DNA from: Bacteroidota bacterium
Lineage (GTDB): Bacteria > Bacteroidota > Bacteroidia > UKL13-3
Length of the DNA: 64,000 nucleotides
NCBI GenBank assembly: GCA_027488905.1
Contig: JAIYAT010000020.1
Location: forward strand, 1-64,000
Direction: 5' to 3'
The notes below the pieces were generated by a model. The model was not told the DNA's origin. It saw nothing but the letters and a program-made list of their open reading frames with translations, and did no database searches. Below are positions 26,492 through 37,020 of this stretch, one piece after another (position 1 is the stretch's first letter; every line of letters begins with the position of its first letter). The position numbers and the translations under genes are program-made.

Positions 26492-27549
26492 TTAGGCTTA
26501 GGAGTGGCATTTTCTTCTATCCACTTTTGACCCAACTTATATCCAATACTTAGTACGATTGCGCCTGCAAACATGCCAATAAATCCGGATAGTAGGAACC
26601 CGCCTATTACCCCAATGAAAATAACAAGCATGGGTACTTCTGCACCTTTGCCCAATAAAAAGGGTTTCATTAAGTTATCAGAAAAAGAAACCAAAACAAA
26701 GTAAGCTGTCCATAAAGAAGCAAAAAGCACGCTTTCATTTAAAAACAAATACACTGCAGCGCCTGCCATTACAATGGATGGACCAATTTGTATGATAGAG
26801 AAAAACAAGGCAACCAAAGCCCAAATAGGTGCGTGCGGTATGCCAGATAAAGTTAATCCCAAACCAGCCAAAAGCGCTTGAATTACGGCAACGCCAATCA
26901 CGCCTTTTACCACACTTCTAATGGTTCTTGCACTTAGTTCTGCATACATGTATCCTTCTGCACCAATCACCCTGTTAAAGAGTTTGTCTGCCCAATCTTC
27001 CAATTCCTCATAAGCCAATAAAAATCCTGCTATCAAAATCGCTAATACTAGCAATACTATATTTATACCTGTATCCAATAATAAACTAGCAAAATTTCTG
27101 AGTACTGTTAATATTTCTGATTGATAATCGATTAATAACTGCTTTAAATTCTCATGCAAATTTCCAAAAAACTTGGTTATTGTTTCGCCAATTATGGGCA
27201 GGCTTTTAATCTCTTCAGGCAATTCTGGAATGACCAAGGTTCCTGCTTCAAAATTGGCTTTGGTTTCTAAAATGAGTTCGGTAACGGTTGCAAAAAACCC
27301 ATATGCTGGTATTAAAAGCCCAAGTATCAACAAAGCACAAATTAGGGTTGAAACCAACCTTCGGTTCAAACCGAATTTTTGAACCAACCATTGGTGAGAT
27401 GGTTGCAGCGCCACTGCAATTACGATGCCCCAAATAAAGGGTTCAACAAAGGGTTTAATGATGAGAAAGCACCAAAAAAATAAGCCCATTAATAGCCCAA
27501 TTCTTATGATTAAATCTACAGTCTTTCGTGTTTGGTTGGCATCATTCAT
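26488..27549 (-). CDS. AI-2E family transporter
   Basis: 353 aa, about seven hydrophobic helices, the TqsA/PerM-like AI-2E transporter fold. Family features include the N-terminal [14 protein letters not shown] region and the [25 protein letters not shown] stretch near residue 235. Proteins of this family export autoinducer-2 or act as Na+/H+ antiporters; the substrate here is unknown. Monocistronic, 26 bp from the outer-membrane protein gene upstream. Confidence 0.88.
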   Translation of the reverse strand: MNDANQTRKTVDLIIRIGLLMGLFFWCFLIIKPFVEPFIWGIVIAVALQPSHQWLVQKFGLNRRLVSTLICALLILGLLIPAYGFFATVTELILETKANFEAGTLVIPELPEEIKSLPIIGETITKFFGNLHENLKQLLIDYQSEILTVLRNFASLLLDTGINIVLLVLAILIAGFLLAYEELEDWADKLFNRVIGAEGYMYAELSARTIRSVVKGVIGVAVIQALLAGLGLTLSGIPHAPIWALVALFFSIIQIGPSIVMAGAAVYLFLNESVLFASLWTAYFVLVSFSDNLMKPFLLGKGAEVPMLVIFIGVIGGFLLSGFIGMFAGAIVLSIGYKLGQKWIEENATPKPN

Positions 27550-27575
27550 AAGCGCAAGTTTAGTATTTTTATAAA

Positions 27576-30500
27576 TTAAAACAGGTATCGTGCTTCCATC
27601 TTGCCAACATGAATAATTGGGATTTCCCCACTTTTTCTGCCTTCATAATTAAAGTTTATTTGAAGGTTTTGACCTATTCTTTGCTGCAAGTTAAAAGTCC
27701 ATATTTGATTGTTACCTACACTCAATCCTTGCAGCATGTCGTAGGCTAAAGGACTGTTTAAGCTTCCATCATAATTTACTTCATAGAAATTATAGTTTAT
27801 AGTTAACACCCCAAACTTGGGTTTGGAAAACCGCCATTCTGTGCCAACCTGATTTACCAAAGCCTGCTCCCCTCCTAATTCGGGTAAATTGTTGGCTTGT
27901 GAGTGCATATAATTTATGCTGATACGCCAAGTTTGATTTAACTGATACGTTAACTTTGGCTTGGTTTCTAAAAAGCGATACTGGAAATTATTCTCGGAAA
28001 AGAAATCAGAATTCAATCTCTTAAATCCTTGGTTCAAACCATTGTTAAAGGTCCAACTTTGATTGATGTTAAACCTAAAATTGAGTCCATATTCCTCTTT
28101 GGATCTTAACTCGTATCCATTGGTAAGCAATGATTTGGAGGATTGATTACTCCAATTAATATCCATGCCCCAAATGGCAGAACTTCTGTTAAAAAACAAG
28201 GTATTTCGCAATACAGAATTTAAAGTGATTAGGTTAGAATCATTTGGGTTGAACCGAGTGAAGCGACTTAAATTTAGACTTTCTGCTGCACCCGTTTTCT
28301 TTTCATACCTTACCCCAGATTGATTGCTAAATCGCTTGACAAAATTTTTAAAATTTCTTTGCTGACTAGAAGGCGAACCAAAATTAATGTTTAAGGTTTG
28401 ACTGATTTGCGTGGTATAAGTGCTAATAAGAGAAGTAGTAGGCAAAAACACTTTGATATAATCTGCCAAATTTTTGTCAGCAAAAGAGGCCAATTGAAAC
28501 TCGTTTAATTGCTGTATGCCGTCTTCATTAAAATCTTTCCAAACGTATAAACCCTGCCCCACTGGAACCTGAAAGTATTGAAAATCTCGGCGTAATTCAT
28601 TTCCTGAACCCAACTGCAAATAAGAATTTGCCGTAACCTTCCTTTTAAAAAAACCATAATCATACGTTATTCTGCTTAGGAAGGTTAATTCTGGTTTAAG
28701 GCCTGCAAAAGCTGTATCCAACACTTTAAAATCACGCAAGGCTAGGTCGGTACTTAACCTGTTAAAGTTCTTTTGAACCAAGCTAATTCCAGCCTTATAA
28801 TCATTCGCAACCGTATGCTGTTTAAAACCATTTTCAGTTGGCAATTGGTCTACCCTATTTTTATATTCCAAATAATAGGAATACTTGGTTGAATCTTTAG
28901 GTTGAAGCGCAAACCCATATTCTGTATAAGCATATGAACCACTCAATAAGCTATCCTTTGCAGTTAGAAACCTGCTTTCGTCTAATAAAATTCGAGCACT
29001 TAACAATTGCCCAAATAGGTTTCGGGTGTATTGACCTTGCATCACTTTTACATTATTGCCAAATCCATCTAAAAATGCAAAAGGTTTCTGCTTTCCTTGC
29101 ACTATTTCAGCGCTTAAATCAAAGCTGTTTAATTCATCCTTGTAACGCAAACCTGCTTGATGTCTGTAACCTAAATACGTGGCAACACCCCTGTTATAAT
29201 AACCCAACTGATATTGCAGCAACCATTTGTTCTTGTTCACAAAAGCTATTCTCCAATTAACAATATGCTCTTGATTGCCCGTGTCTTGGTTAGCCGTATT
29301 TTGCAATTGCCTGTTCCATATCCTATCAAACTCTACCGACCTATACCTTTCTATATTTCTAAAAGTTTTGGTTACTACTTCATAAAACAACTGACTCTCA
29401 AACCTAAAATTAGTATCCGCTAGATAATACTTATGAAAGGATTCCATCTTTAAACCATATCCTAAATTATCACCTTTATCTTTCTCGCTAAACAAGTTTT
29501 TATTGTTATCACTCATGGCAAGTTCAACTTTTACCAGATGGTTTTTATGCATTTGCAAAATTGTTCCAGCACTTAACAATTGCTTTCTATTAGGAGCAAC
29601 CAAATAAGTTACAGGTTCAAAATCTCCTTGCGCAATACCATTTACAGGACTTACCCAACTAAAAACCCTACCATTGCTTGCAGAAGCTGCTTGTTTATAA
29701 TTTCCTTTATTTGGACCTACGTAAGTAAACCGCAACTCGTAATAAACAGTTTCACTGGTGGCTGCGGGAACATGCACATAAACATTATTGAAACCAAGAC
29801 TATCAATTTTTCTGTATAATATTCGTTTTGGGTCAAACGGAAAAACAGCAACAGCACTTTCAGTAAACGCTTGCGAAAGTTGGTCACCCACATTTGCTAA
29901 GATCAATTTGTTGCTGTCGGAAAGTAGTTGTTGAAAGGGCTGATTTTTATTGTCTGTTTCGGTAAAATAGTTAAAATAAGTTTTAAACTTTGCCCCTTGC
30001 CATTGCACATGTGTGCCTAAAGCAGTTCTCGCATAATACCTATCTGCATATTGAAACTCTACCACAATTCTTGCATAACCAGTGATTAAACGTTTTGGCA
30101 TAAAAGTGATTTCCCCTGTGTTATAATCAATGATATAATCGTTTTGCTCACCTCTGGTTAACCTTTCTCCATCTAAATAAACTACCTCAGTACCCGATAC
30201 AATGATGATAAACAATTCGCCATTAGGTCCGCTCAATCTATACGGCCCTTGATTTCCTTCTACCCCCGGAATGGTATTTCTAACAAACCTTCCACGCGAT
30301 AATGCTGCTTCAGCTTCAACGGTTAAAGTTTGCTTGTTTTTAAAGGTTTGGGTTGAACCAACCTGAATACCTCTGAGTTTTTTTTGATAGTTTAGAAAGT
30401 AGGAATCTTTAGGGCGGTTAAGCAAATAATCGCCAACCACCACCCGATTACTGCCTTTACTTAGTTGCACAAATACCTGGTCAAAATCTTGGATGTCTTG

Positions 30501-31070
30501 GGTATTTCCTTCGGGCTGAATGGGATTATTATCATCACTAATGGCAGCCAAAATATCTACTTCATTGTTAATTCTTCCACTCAATTGTAAGTTTAAATTA
30601 GCATTCACAATAGCATTCTGATTGTTCCCTAAACTCAATCCACGCATAATGCTTCCATTTACCAATACACCATCCTTTTCTAGGCCTAAATCAAATTGCT
30701 TATTGCCTGGCACATATTGAAAAGGGTTTGAACTTGCCTTAATATCAGGCAGCAACATTTTTACATCTTTCTTTTGATAAACCTTTAAAAGCCCAGTGTT
30801 AATGGGTTGATAAGAAACGTATAAACTGCTTCCTAATGGAATTTTCTTATTTACAAAAGTGCTGGAATAGTAGTTAAACTCATAGTCCACTTGTTCTTTA
30901 TACCCATTTACCAAAAGGCTTCCCTTTACTACTAAAAATGAATCTAATTGTAGCGTATCTGATTGTAATAGGACAAATTTATTTTGCCTCGGTAATTGGT
31001 ATTGAGCGCTTGTTTCCTTGGCAGAAAACAGCAGCGTTAAGCATACACATAGGCAAAGGGCGAATTTCAT
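27576..31070 (-). CDS. Large outer-membrane beta-barrel protein, function unknown
   Basis: 1164 aa with a signal peptide (about 1-22, ending SAKETSAQ). The sequence is beta-rich with alternating aromatic residues and ends in ...RYLF with C-terminal Phe, the outer-membrane barrel signature. A segment EQNDYIIDYNTGEITFMPK near residue 310 resembles passages of the T9SS translocon protein SprA, but the protein is half the size and is not SprA. The start overlaps the stop of the histidine kinase gene by 4 bp, so the two are translationally coupled and probably functionally linked. Confidence 0.75.
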   Translation of the reverse strand: MKFALCLCVCLTLLFSAKETSAQYQLPRQNKFVLLQSDTLQLDSFLVVKGSLLVNGYKEQVDYEFNYYSSTFVNKKIPLGSSLYVSYQPINTGLLKVYQKKDVKMLLPDIKASSNPFQYVPGNKQFDLGLEKDGVLVNGSIMRGLSLGNNQNAIVNANLNLQLSGRINNEVDILAAISDDNNPIQPEGNTQDIQDFDQVFVQLSKGSNRVVVGDYLLNRPKDSYFLNYQKKLRGIQVGSTQTFKNKQTLTVEAEAALSRGRFVRNTIPGVEGNQGPYRLSGPNGELFIIIVSGTEVVYLDGERLTRGEQNDYIIDYNTGEITFMPKRLITGYARIVVEFQYADRYYARTALGTHVQWQGAKFKTYFNYFTETDNKNQPFQQLLSDSNKLILANVGDQLSQAFTESAVAVFPFDPKRILYRKIDSLGFNNVYVHVPAATSETVYYELRFTYVGPNKGNYKQAASASNGRVFSWVSPVNGIAQGDFEPVTYLVAPNRKQLLSAGTILQMHKNHLVKVELAMSDNNKNLFSEKDKGDNLGYGLKMESFHKYYLADTNFRFESQLFYEVVTKTFRNIERYRSVEFDRIWNRQLQNTANQDTGNQEHIVNWRIAFVNKNKWLLQYQLGYYNRGVATYLGYRHQAGLRYKDELNSFDLSAEIVQGKQKPFAFLDGFGNNVKVMQGQYTRNLFGQLLSARILLDESRFLTAKDSLLSGSYAYTEYGFALQPKDSTKYSYYLEYKNRVDQLPTENGFKQHTVANDYKAGISLVQKNFNRLSTDLALRDFKVLDTAFAGLKPELTFLSRITYDYGFFKRKVTANSYLQLGSGNELRRDFQYFQVPVGQGLYVWKDFNEDGIQQLNEFQLASFADKNLADYIKVFLPTTSLISTYTTQISQTLNINFGSPSSQQRNFKNFVKRFSNQSGVRYEKKTGAAESLNLSRFTRFNPNDSNLITLNSVLRNTLFFNRSSAIWGMDINWSNQSSKSLLTNGYELRSKEEYGLNFRFNINQSWTFNNGLNQGFKRLNSDFFSENNFQYRFLETKPKLTYQLNQTWRISINYMHSQANNLPELGGEQALVNQVGTEWRFSKPKFGVLTINYNFYEVNYDGSLNSPLAYDMLQGLSVGNNQIWTFNLQQRIGQNLQINFNYEGRKSGEIPIIHVGKMEARYLF

Positions 31071-34000
31071 TCTTCCCTAGTTAACGGCAATAAAATATGG
31101 AATGTTGTACCAATATTCTCCTCGGTTTCAAACCAAATTTCACCACCCCCACTTTCAATCATGCTCTTCACAATTGGCAAGCCAAGGCCCATTCCAATTA
31201 CTTTGGTACTAAAATAAGGCAAGAAGATTTTCTCTTGCTGTGCTTTCGGAATGCCGGTTCCATTGTCTATCACCTTAAGATGCAGTTGGTTCTTTTCATT
31301 CATGATTGCCACAATTTCAATCACTCCTTCCCTGTCTTCTGGAATAGCTTGAATGGCATTCTTAACCAAATTGGTAAGTGTTCTGTTAAGATAACCTTTA
31401 TCAAAATATAAGGTAATCTCCTCGTCTAAATTAAATAAAAGCTTTCCTTCAAAAGTCTGACCTTGCAAATGAATAACCTGTTCAATCATTTCATTTAACA
31501 AAATGGCCTCATATTCTGGTGCAGGCATTTTTGCAAAACTGCTAAACTCTGTTGCCAATTCACTTAAAATATCTATTTGTGCAATGAGTGTTTTTGTAAC
31601 TTTTTTAAAGGTTTCTGGTAACTTAGGAGATTGATCATTCCAGGCTCTCTCCAAATGCTGCACACTTAACTTCATTGGCGTAAGTGGGTTTTTAATTTCA
31701 TGTGCAATCTGTCTTGCAATGTCTCGCCAAGCCCCTTCTCTTTCGCTTCTACCCAGTTTTTCTGCACTTTCTTGCAATTGGTCAATCATGTTATTATAGG
31801 CCTTTACCAATTCACCAATTTCATCATTCCGGTTCCAATCAATAGGTTCATTTTTCTTTCCTATGGTGGTTTGTGCTAACTGCTTTTGGATCAACCTAAG
31901 CGGATAAGAAATATTTCTAGAAACCAACCAAGCCATAGCACCAATCACAAAAAACATTAAAGCATATAAATTGATAAAACCAACCATGATGGAAGAAATC
32001 TCTGCATTCAAATCAGAGGTTTGGTAAAAATCTGGCAACTGCACAAAACCCAATAATTCTTTGTTCCTTGAGAATACTGGCGCATACGCTCCTGTATAAG
32101 AAAAAGTAGCAATAGCTTCCTTTTGAATGTACTGAGACTCTCGTAAATTATTCAAGTGAAAAAACGCCTCAGGATTCATCAAAGGCGCAATGATATCTGC
32201 CTCGTAAACTTTCTTAATGGTAGAAGCAATTAAATTTCCACTCGGATTAAAAAAACTAATGTCGGTATTATAAAAATCTGCAATTTGGTTAAGACTCGCC
32301 TCAGCATCTCCAACTCTTCCTTTAAAATTCACTTCCTGACTTTCATTCTCAAGGGCATTGGTTACACTTCTTAACTTTCTAACCAACTTGTCATTTTGCT
32401 TGAGTAAGTTTTGATTTGTTATGAATTCAATAGTAAAATAAGCCGTTATGGCAAGGGTTAAAAATACAATCAAAATAATCCCTAATTGTATTTGGGTTCG
32501 AATAAACTTTAAATCCCCTTCCTTAAAAAATAGCAGTTTATTAATCAAGGCTTGTAATTTTTGCAAGTATGGTTTCGGTTTGAACCAACTGTTTTTAACC
32601 CAATTGTTATTAAACAAAATATACGATCCAATTAAACCAATTAACAAGATATTAAAGAAGGTAAAAGACAATGAAAACAAACCAAAAGGATCATACCAAT
32701 TGGGTGACTTTTCACTTACAACCACCAATAACTGTTCATTCTCTTTAAACACCAAATGTTGGTATCCATTCTCTTCAATTAAATCTGATTTGTTCTTGAT
32801 GGCATTCCAAGTATAAGTAGTGCGGTAGGCATAATGACCACTCTGACTTAAGAGTTGTAAATCTTTGTAGATGGCATAAGAATACTCAGTAGTTTTGTTT
32901 TTAGAATTTTTAAATCCATCTATTAACAATTCATCAAAGCGCGTAATGTCTTGTTGTAATTTAGGTTGAAGGTGAATATAAACACAACCCAAAAATTTAC
33001 CTTGGCTACGAATGTTAAACTTACCCAAATATCCTTTTAAATAGGCATTGTTTTTTAAGAACCTAAAATATCTATTTAAGGTAGGCGAACCAAGTTGTTT
33101 ATAGATAAAATCTACCTGACGATAAGAATAGGGATTGCGTGAATGATAATGGTTAAAAGACGAATCAAAATCATAAATAGAAACACTGTACTTACTTAAA
33201 TAACCTGAAAAATAGAGCTGCTGCAAGTGCTTTACCAATTGCGATTTTAAAGAAATTGGATTAAAATAATAAGATTTTATAACAGTGCTTTTAGCAATAT
33301 TATCTTCTATATCCTTTAAAAAATATTCTGCATTCACATCATTTTGAGAAACAATATTTCCAGCAAACGTGATGCGGTTTTCGTGCTCTTTGTCTTTACT
33401 AAAATAGTACAAAGACATGGAGGTAAAAACAGAAATGAGCAGTACTAAAACAAAATACCCTTGAAACCTATTTAATTTTGGTTTGATCCAATGCAAAAAC
33501 ACAAAAAAGCTAAGTAATAAAGCACTACTTACATTAACATAATTAATGGGTCTTTCAAACAAATGCTTAACCAAATAAGGTTCTATAAAAAAGAAAACCA
33601 AGCCAATAATAATGGCCTTTTCAAAGGCATTGATGCTTCCTACAATAATTAATCGGTAGAGCCTTAAGAAAATTTGATAACAACTTAGCAGAATTATGAA
33701 AGCTAACAATAAGGCCAAAAAAGTAAAGATGTCCAATACATAAATATTCTTTACGTCAAATAAAATTTGCGAATCAAAAACAATACTTTTAATAGCATCA
33801 AACGCGCCATCCGCCAATACCATCGAAATAAGGGAGGCAAATATCAAATGTAAATAGTAGAAGCTCCTGGTTTTAGAAACCTGCAACTCTGTTTCCCTAA
33901 TTAACAAAAGGTACCAAAGCAATAAAAATGCTGCAATTAAAAAATCACCTAAAGAAGGATTAAAGGTTGAAGAAGCATAAACCACTGGGTTAAAAAGCGG

Positions 34001-34789
34001 ATTTGCATACACAAAAATCGGAATCTTGTACTTTAAAAATAACCAGCGCGCGGTTTGGGTCAAACCCACAAAAAACATAGTGCCAACACTAAAATTCCAT
34101 TGAATCAGTTTACTACTAACCTGGTGAAAAAACCATGCTATCAGTAAGGTGCAAATTACAAAAGCCAATTGCAGCCAATAAGGTGTAGTTTTGGTTGATC
34201 CAAAAAGTTGAATGGAGCAAATATAATTGCCTCTTCTATCCTTTAAATCAACAAAATCTTTGATTGGAGAAGGACTAAACAAGGCTGAACCAATGAATTT
34301 TAACTCTTCATTGATATGATTTTTGATGTATTGATTCTGAAATTTATAATTGGTCTTAAGTTGATAGAAAACAGCAATTTTATAATTCCCTTTACTTAAA
34401 GCCGAAACCCAATAAGCACCATTATTGGTGTTGATATAGTTAAACCCATCCTTAATTCCACTTACCAGCTTACCTGAGTTTATCAATTGGTCTGACCAGC
34501 CAATTAAGGTATCATTTCTAAAAACACTTAAAACAAAGTGTTGATTTCTTGCTCGCTCAAGGTAATCTAACCAATGCCTGTTTAAGTTGGAAGTATCTTG
34601 TAAAACTGCATAAATAAGGTCTTTGCTTTCGGCTTCTTTCTCATTCATCAAAAACTGAACTTCGTCCAGGTGCTGAATTTCTTGCTGTTTAGTGTTTTTA
34701 AGAATACCAATTTCAGTTGCAAATAAAAGCACCAAGAGCAACAAGGTGCTCAAAAGGCCTAAAAGATATTTAACTGGTTTTGAAAGCAA
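31067..34789 (-). CDS. NtrY-like membrane sensor histidine kinase
   Basis: 1240 aa, very large. The N-terminal half holds about nine to ten transmembrane helices (first at 6-26, a cluster between about 210 and 473). Periplasmic segments follow, with further helices near 730-750, 795-815 and 970-990, then a HAMP domain (about 990-1045) and a kinase core with H-box HEIKNPLTPMKL, N-box NLVKNAIQAI, DNGTGIP and GMGLGLPIVK. The core resembles NtrY. No response regulator is adjacent. It lies between hldD (5 bp) and the outer-membrane protein gene (4-bp overlap), pointing to envelope sensing. The partner regulator must be elsewhere. Confidence 0.9.
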   Translation of the reverse strand: MLSKPVKYLLGLLSTLLLLVLLFATEIGILKNTKQQEIQHLDEVQFLMNEKEAESKDLIYAVLQDTSNLNRHWLDYLERARNQHFVLSVFRNDTLIGWSDQLINSGKLVSGIKDGFNYINTNNGAYWVSALSKGNYKIAVFYQLKTNYKFQNQYIKNHINEELKFIGSALFSPSPIKDFVDLKDRRGNYICSIQLFGSTKTTPYWLQLAFVICTLLIAWFFHQVSSKLIQWNFSVGTMFFVGLTQTARWLFLKYKIPIFVYANPLFNPVVYASSTFNPSLGDFLIAAFLLLWYLLLIRETELQVSKTRSFYYLHLIFASLISMVLADGAFDAIKSIVFDSQILFDVKNIYVLDIFTFLALLLAFIILLSCYQIFLRLYRLIIVGSINAFEKAIIIGLVFFFIEPYLVKHLFERPINYVNVSSALLLSFFVFLHWIKPKLNRFQGYFVLVLLISVFTSMSLYYFSKDKEHENRITFAGNIVSQNDVNAEYFLKDIEDNIAKSTVIKSYYFNPISLKSQLVKHLQQLYFSGYLSKYSVSIYDFDSSFNHYHSRNPYSYRQVDFIYKQLGSPTLNRYFRFLKNNAYLKGYLGKFNIRSQGKFLGCVYIHLQPKLQQDITRFDELLIDGFKNSKNKTTEYSYAIYKDLQLLSQSGHYAYRTTYTWNAIKNKSDLIEENGYQHLVFKENEQLLVVVSEKSPNWYDPFGLFSLSFTFFNILLIGLIGSYILFNNNWVKNSWFKPKPYLQKLQALINKLLFFKEGDLKFIRTQIQLGIILIVFLTLAITAYFTIEFITNQNLLKQNDKLVRKLRSVTNALENESQEVNFKGRVGDAEASLNQIADFYNTDISFFNPSGNLIASTIKKVYEADIIAPLMNPEAFFHLNNLRESQYIQKEAIATFSYTGAYAPVFSRNKELLGFVQLPDFYQTSDLNAEISSIMVGFINLYALMFFVIGAMAWLVSRNISYPLRLIQKQLAQTTIGKKNEPIDWNRNDEIGELVKAYNNMIDQLQESAEKLGRSEREGAWRDIARQIAHEIKNPLTPMKLSVQHLERAWNDQSPKLPETFKKVTKTLIAQIDILSELATEFSSFAKMPAPEYEAILLNEMIEQVIHLQGQTFEGKLLFNLDEEITLYFDKGYLNRTLTNLVKNAIQAIPEDREGVIEIVAIMNEKNQLHLKVIDNGTGIPKAQQEKIFLPYFSTKVIGMGLGLPIVKSMIESGGGEIWFETEENIGTTFHILLPLTREE

Positions 34790-34794
34790 TTGTA

Positions 34795-35763
34795 TTAATA
34801 ATATTTCCCTGTTTCTAGGTATTGAACCACATATTCTTTTACGCCCTCTTCAATAGAAGTAAAAGGTTTATCGTAACCAATTTGCTTTAGCTTTTCCATA
34901 TTTGCTTCCGTAAAATATTGATAAGTATTTCTAATGTCTTCTGGAATGGGAATATAATTGATTTTGGTTTCCATGCCTAATGCACTGAAAATTGCCCCTG
35001 CTAGGTCGTTCCAAGTTCTAGCCTTTCCAGTTCCAAGATTGTATAAACCAGAGTTTTTGCGTGTTTTCATCAAGAAAAGGCAAACTTCACAAAGGTCTTT
35101 TACATAAATAAAATCGCGCATTTGCTCTCCATGGTTATAATCAGGGCGGTGACTTTCAAACAAATTTACACTGCCCGTATCTTTAATTTGATGGTAAGCA
35201 TGAAGAATTACACTGGCCATTCTTCCTTTGTGATACTCGTTAGGGCCGTATACATTAAAAAATTTAAGTCCGGCCCAGAAATAAGGTGTTTCGGTTTGAA
35301 CCAAAGCCCATTTATCAAAATCATTTTTGGAGCGACCATACGGATTCATAGGCTGCAATTGGTCTAAATAATCTTCACGGTCCTCATATCCAAACTCTCC
35401 ATTTCCATAGGTAGCAGCGCTGCTAGCGTATACCATTGGAATGCCTTCTTTGGCGCAGATATTAAAAAGTGCCTTTGAATAATCTAAGTTTAAGGTTTTA
35501 AAAATAGCTTCATCTTTCTCGGTGGTGTCGGTTCTAGCCCCAATATGAAAGACAAATTGCACCAAATTGGCATTGGTAGCAAGCCACTCTATAAAATTTG
35601 TTCGTTCTACCTTTAGGGTGAATTTTTTATTTAAAAGATTTTTTTCTCGGCCTTCAACATGGCCAAAATCATCTACTAACACCAAATCATTGTAATGAAA
35701 ATGGTTTAAATGGGCTACCAAACAGCTTCCAATAAATCCTTCTGCACCAGTTATTACTATCAT
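34795..35763 (-). CDS. hldD: ADP-L-glycero-D-manno-heptose-6-epimerase
   Basis: 322 aa short-chain dehydrogenase-fold epimerase of LPS heptose synthesis. NAD(P)-binding GAEGFIGS is at the N-terminus, then SSAATYG and the YGRSK catalytic Tyr-Lys pair. The FNVYGPNEYHKGRMAS stretch is diagnostic of HldD/RfaD. Start set at MIVITGAEG; a Met six codons upstream is possible. Head of an operon with the NtrY-like kinase. Divergent from the QueD-like gene. Confidence 0.94.
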   Translation of the reverse strand: MIVITGAEGFIGSCLVAHLNHFHYNDLVLVDDFGHVEGREKNLLNKKFTLKVERTNFIEWLATNANLVQFVFHIGARTDTTEKDEAIFKTLNLDYSKALFNICAKEGIPMVYASSAATYGNGEFGYEDREDYLDQLQPMNPYGRSKNDFDKWALVQTETPYFWAGLKFFNVYGPNEYHKGRMASVILHAYHQIKDTGSVNLFESHRPDYNHGEQMRDFIYVKDLCEVCLFLMKTRKNSGLYNLGTGKARTWNDLAGAIFSALGMETKINYIPIPEDIRNTYQYFTEANMEKLKQIGYDKPFTSIEEGVKEYVVQYLETGKYY

Positions 35764-35811
35764 AAGTTTTGACAATTGCACGAAAGTATGAATATTTGTG
35801 GCCTGATTTCA

Positions 35812-36237
35812 ATGGCAACAAAAGAAAAAATAGTTTATATCACCCGTCGAGAACGTTTTAACGCGGCGCACAAGCTTTACAATCCAAAATGGACAGAAGC
35901 AGAAAATGAGGCCTTTTTTGGCAAATGTTCAAATAAATATTACCACGGGCACAATTTTGAGTTATTGGTAACCATCAAAGGCATAGCCAACCCAGAAACG
36001 GGAATGGTGATGGATTTGAAGAAGCTTAAGAAGATTATTCAGGAATTAATCACCGAAAAATTAGACCACCGCAACCTCAACGAAGATGTAGACTTTCTAA
36101 AAGGCATGATGCCTTCCATAGAAAACATTGTAGTTGCCATTTGGGATATTTTAGCCACACACATCGAAAATGGAAACCTACATTGCATTAAACTCATCGA
36201 AACCGAGAATAACTACGTGGAGTATTTTGGGGAGTAG
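35812..36237 (+). CDS. 6-carboxytetrahydropterin synthase / 6-pyruvoyl-tetrahydropterin synthase family protein
   Basis: 141 aa from MATKEKIVY; a Met 12 codons upstream overlaps the hldD start and is less likely. Zinc-binding histidines are in FNAAHKL and YYHGHNF, the catalytic Cys in FGKCSNKYYHGH, and LDHRNLN plus a C-terminal Glu complete the active site. The family includes QueD (queuosine) and PTPS (biopterin); the length of the C-to-HGH stretch does not settle which. Single gene. Confidence 0.88.
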   Translation: MATKEKIVYITRRERFNAAHKLYNPKWTEAENEAFFGKCSNKYYHGHNFELLVTIKGIANPETGMVMDLKKLKKIIQELITEKLDHRNLNEDVDFLKGMMPSIENIVVAIWDILATHIENGNLHCIKLIETENNYVEYFGE

Positions 36238-36353
36238 AAGGTTTTTGAAACATAAGGTCTTTTCGTTAACTTCTTAATTACCCGATTTTTAATTTATCGA
36301 ATCAAAACTAAAATTTGTTAGAACAATTATTTTTTTAGTAAATTGCTTTTGTA

Positions 36354-36605
36354 ATGCCTGAATTAATCATAAAATATAAAAACAAAAAGACCTTAGAGGT
36401 TTTAAAGGATTTAGCGAAGTATTTCAATTTTTCTGTTGAAATGCCTCAAATTAGTTCAAAAACTGAAAATAGAACTGAAATTAATGGAGTAACTATTTTG
36501 CCTTTTGATGGTACAATAGATACATCAGAACTTGAATCAATATTTTCAGGGAAAAGCATTAACTCAAAGAAACTTCGAAGTGACGCATGGCTAAGAAACA
36601 GTTAG
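36354..36605 (+). CDS. Putative antitoxin of a PIN-domain toxin pair
   Basis: 83 aa, charged and soluble. The N-terminal half contains YKNKKTLEVLKDLAKYFNF; the C-terminal half is acidic then basic (TIDTSELESIFSGK...LRSDAWLRN), like the toxin-wrapping tail of VapB-type antitoxins. No known DNA-binding family recognised. It overlaps the toxin gene by 19 bp, typical of a toxin-antitoxin operon. Confidence 0.6.
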   Translation: MPELIIKYKNKKTLEVLKDLAKYFNFSVEMPQISSKTENRTEINGVTILPFDGTIDTSELESIFSGKSINSKKLRSDAWLRNS

Positions 36606-36991
36606 TTTGTGATACGGATGTAATGATAGATTACTGGGACACAAAAAGTAAAAGACATTTTCAAACAAAAGAAATACTAGAAAAAAGAATTGGTTTAGAT
36701 AATATTTTTATTTCCGCAATAACTAAAATGGAGTTACTAATTGGTGCAGGAAATAAAGAGATTGAATCTAAAATTAAATATAGACTGCAAAGATTTAATA
36801 TTGCCTTGATCAATAATAATATTTCTGAAGAGGCCATAGAATTGATAGAAAAATACCGTCTTAGTCACGGATTAGCAATTCCAGATGCAATTATAGCCGC
36901 TACCACTAAAATTATTGAGTTAGAATTGTTCACCTATAATATTAAAGATTATAGGTTTATTGACAAACTTAAATTATACAATTATAATTAA
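36587..36991 (+). CDS. PIN-domain VapC-like toxin
   Basis: 134 aa PIN-domain ribonuclease. Acidic catalytic residues are visible: VCDTDVMID (first Asp), an SAITKMELLIG Glu, and IPDAIIAATT (the conserved Asp of PDAIIAA). VapC proteins cleave tRNA or rRNA. It starts inside the end of the upstream antitoxin-like gene. The pair is isolated between the QueD-like gene and the convergent substrate-binding protein gene. Confidence 0.82.
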   Translation: MAKKQLVCDTDVMIDYWDTKSKRHFQTKEILEKRIGLDNIFISAITKMELLIGAGNKEIESKIKYRLQRFNIALINNNISEEAIELIEKYRLSHGLAIPDAIIAATTKIIELELFTYNIKDYRFIDKLKLYNYN

Positions 36992-37020
36992 GGAGGTTTC
37001 AATAAATGCGAACCCCACCG

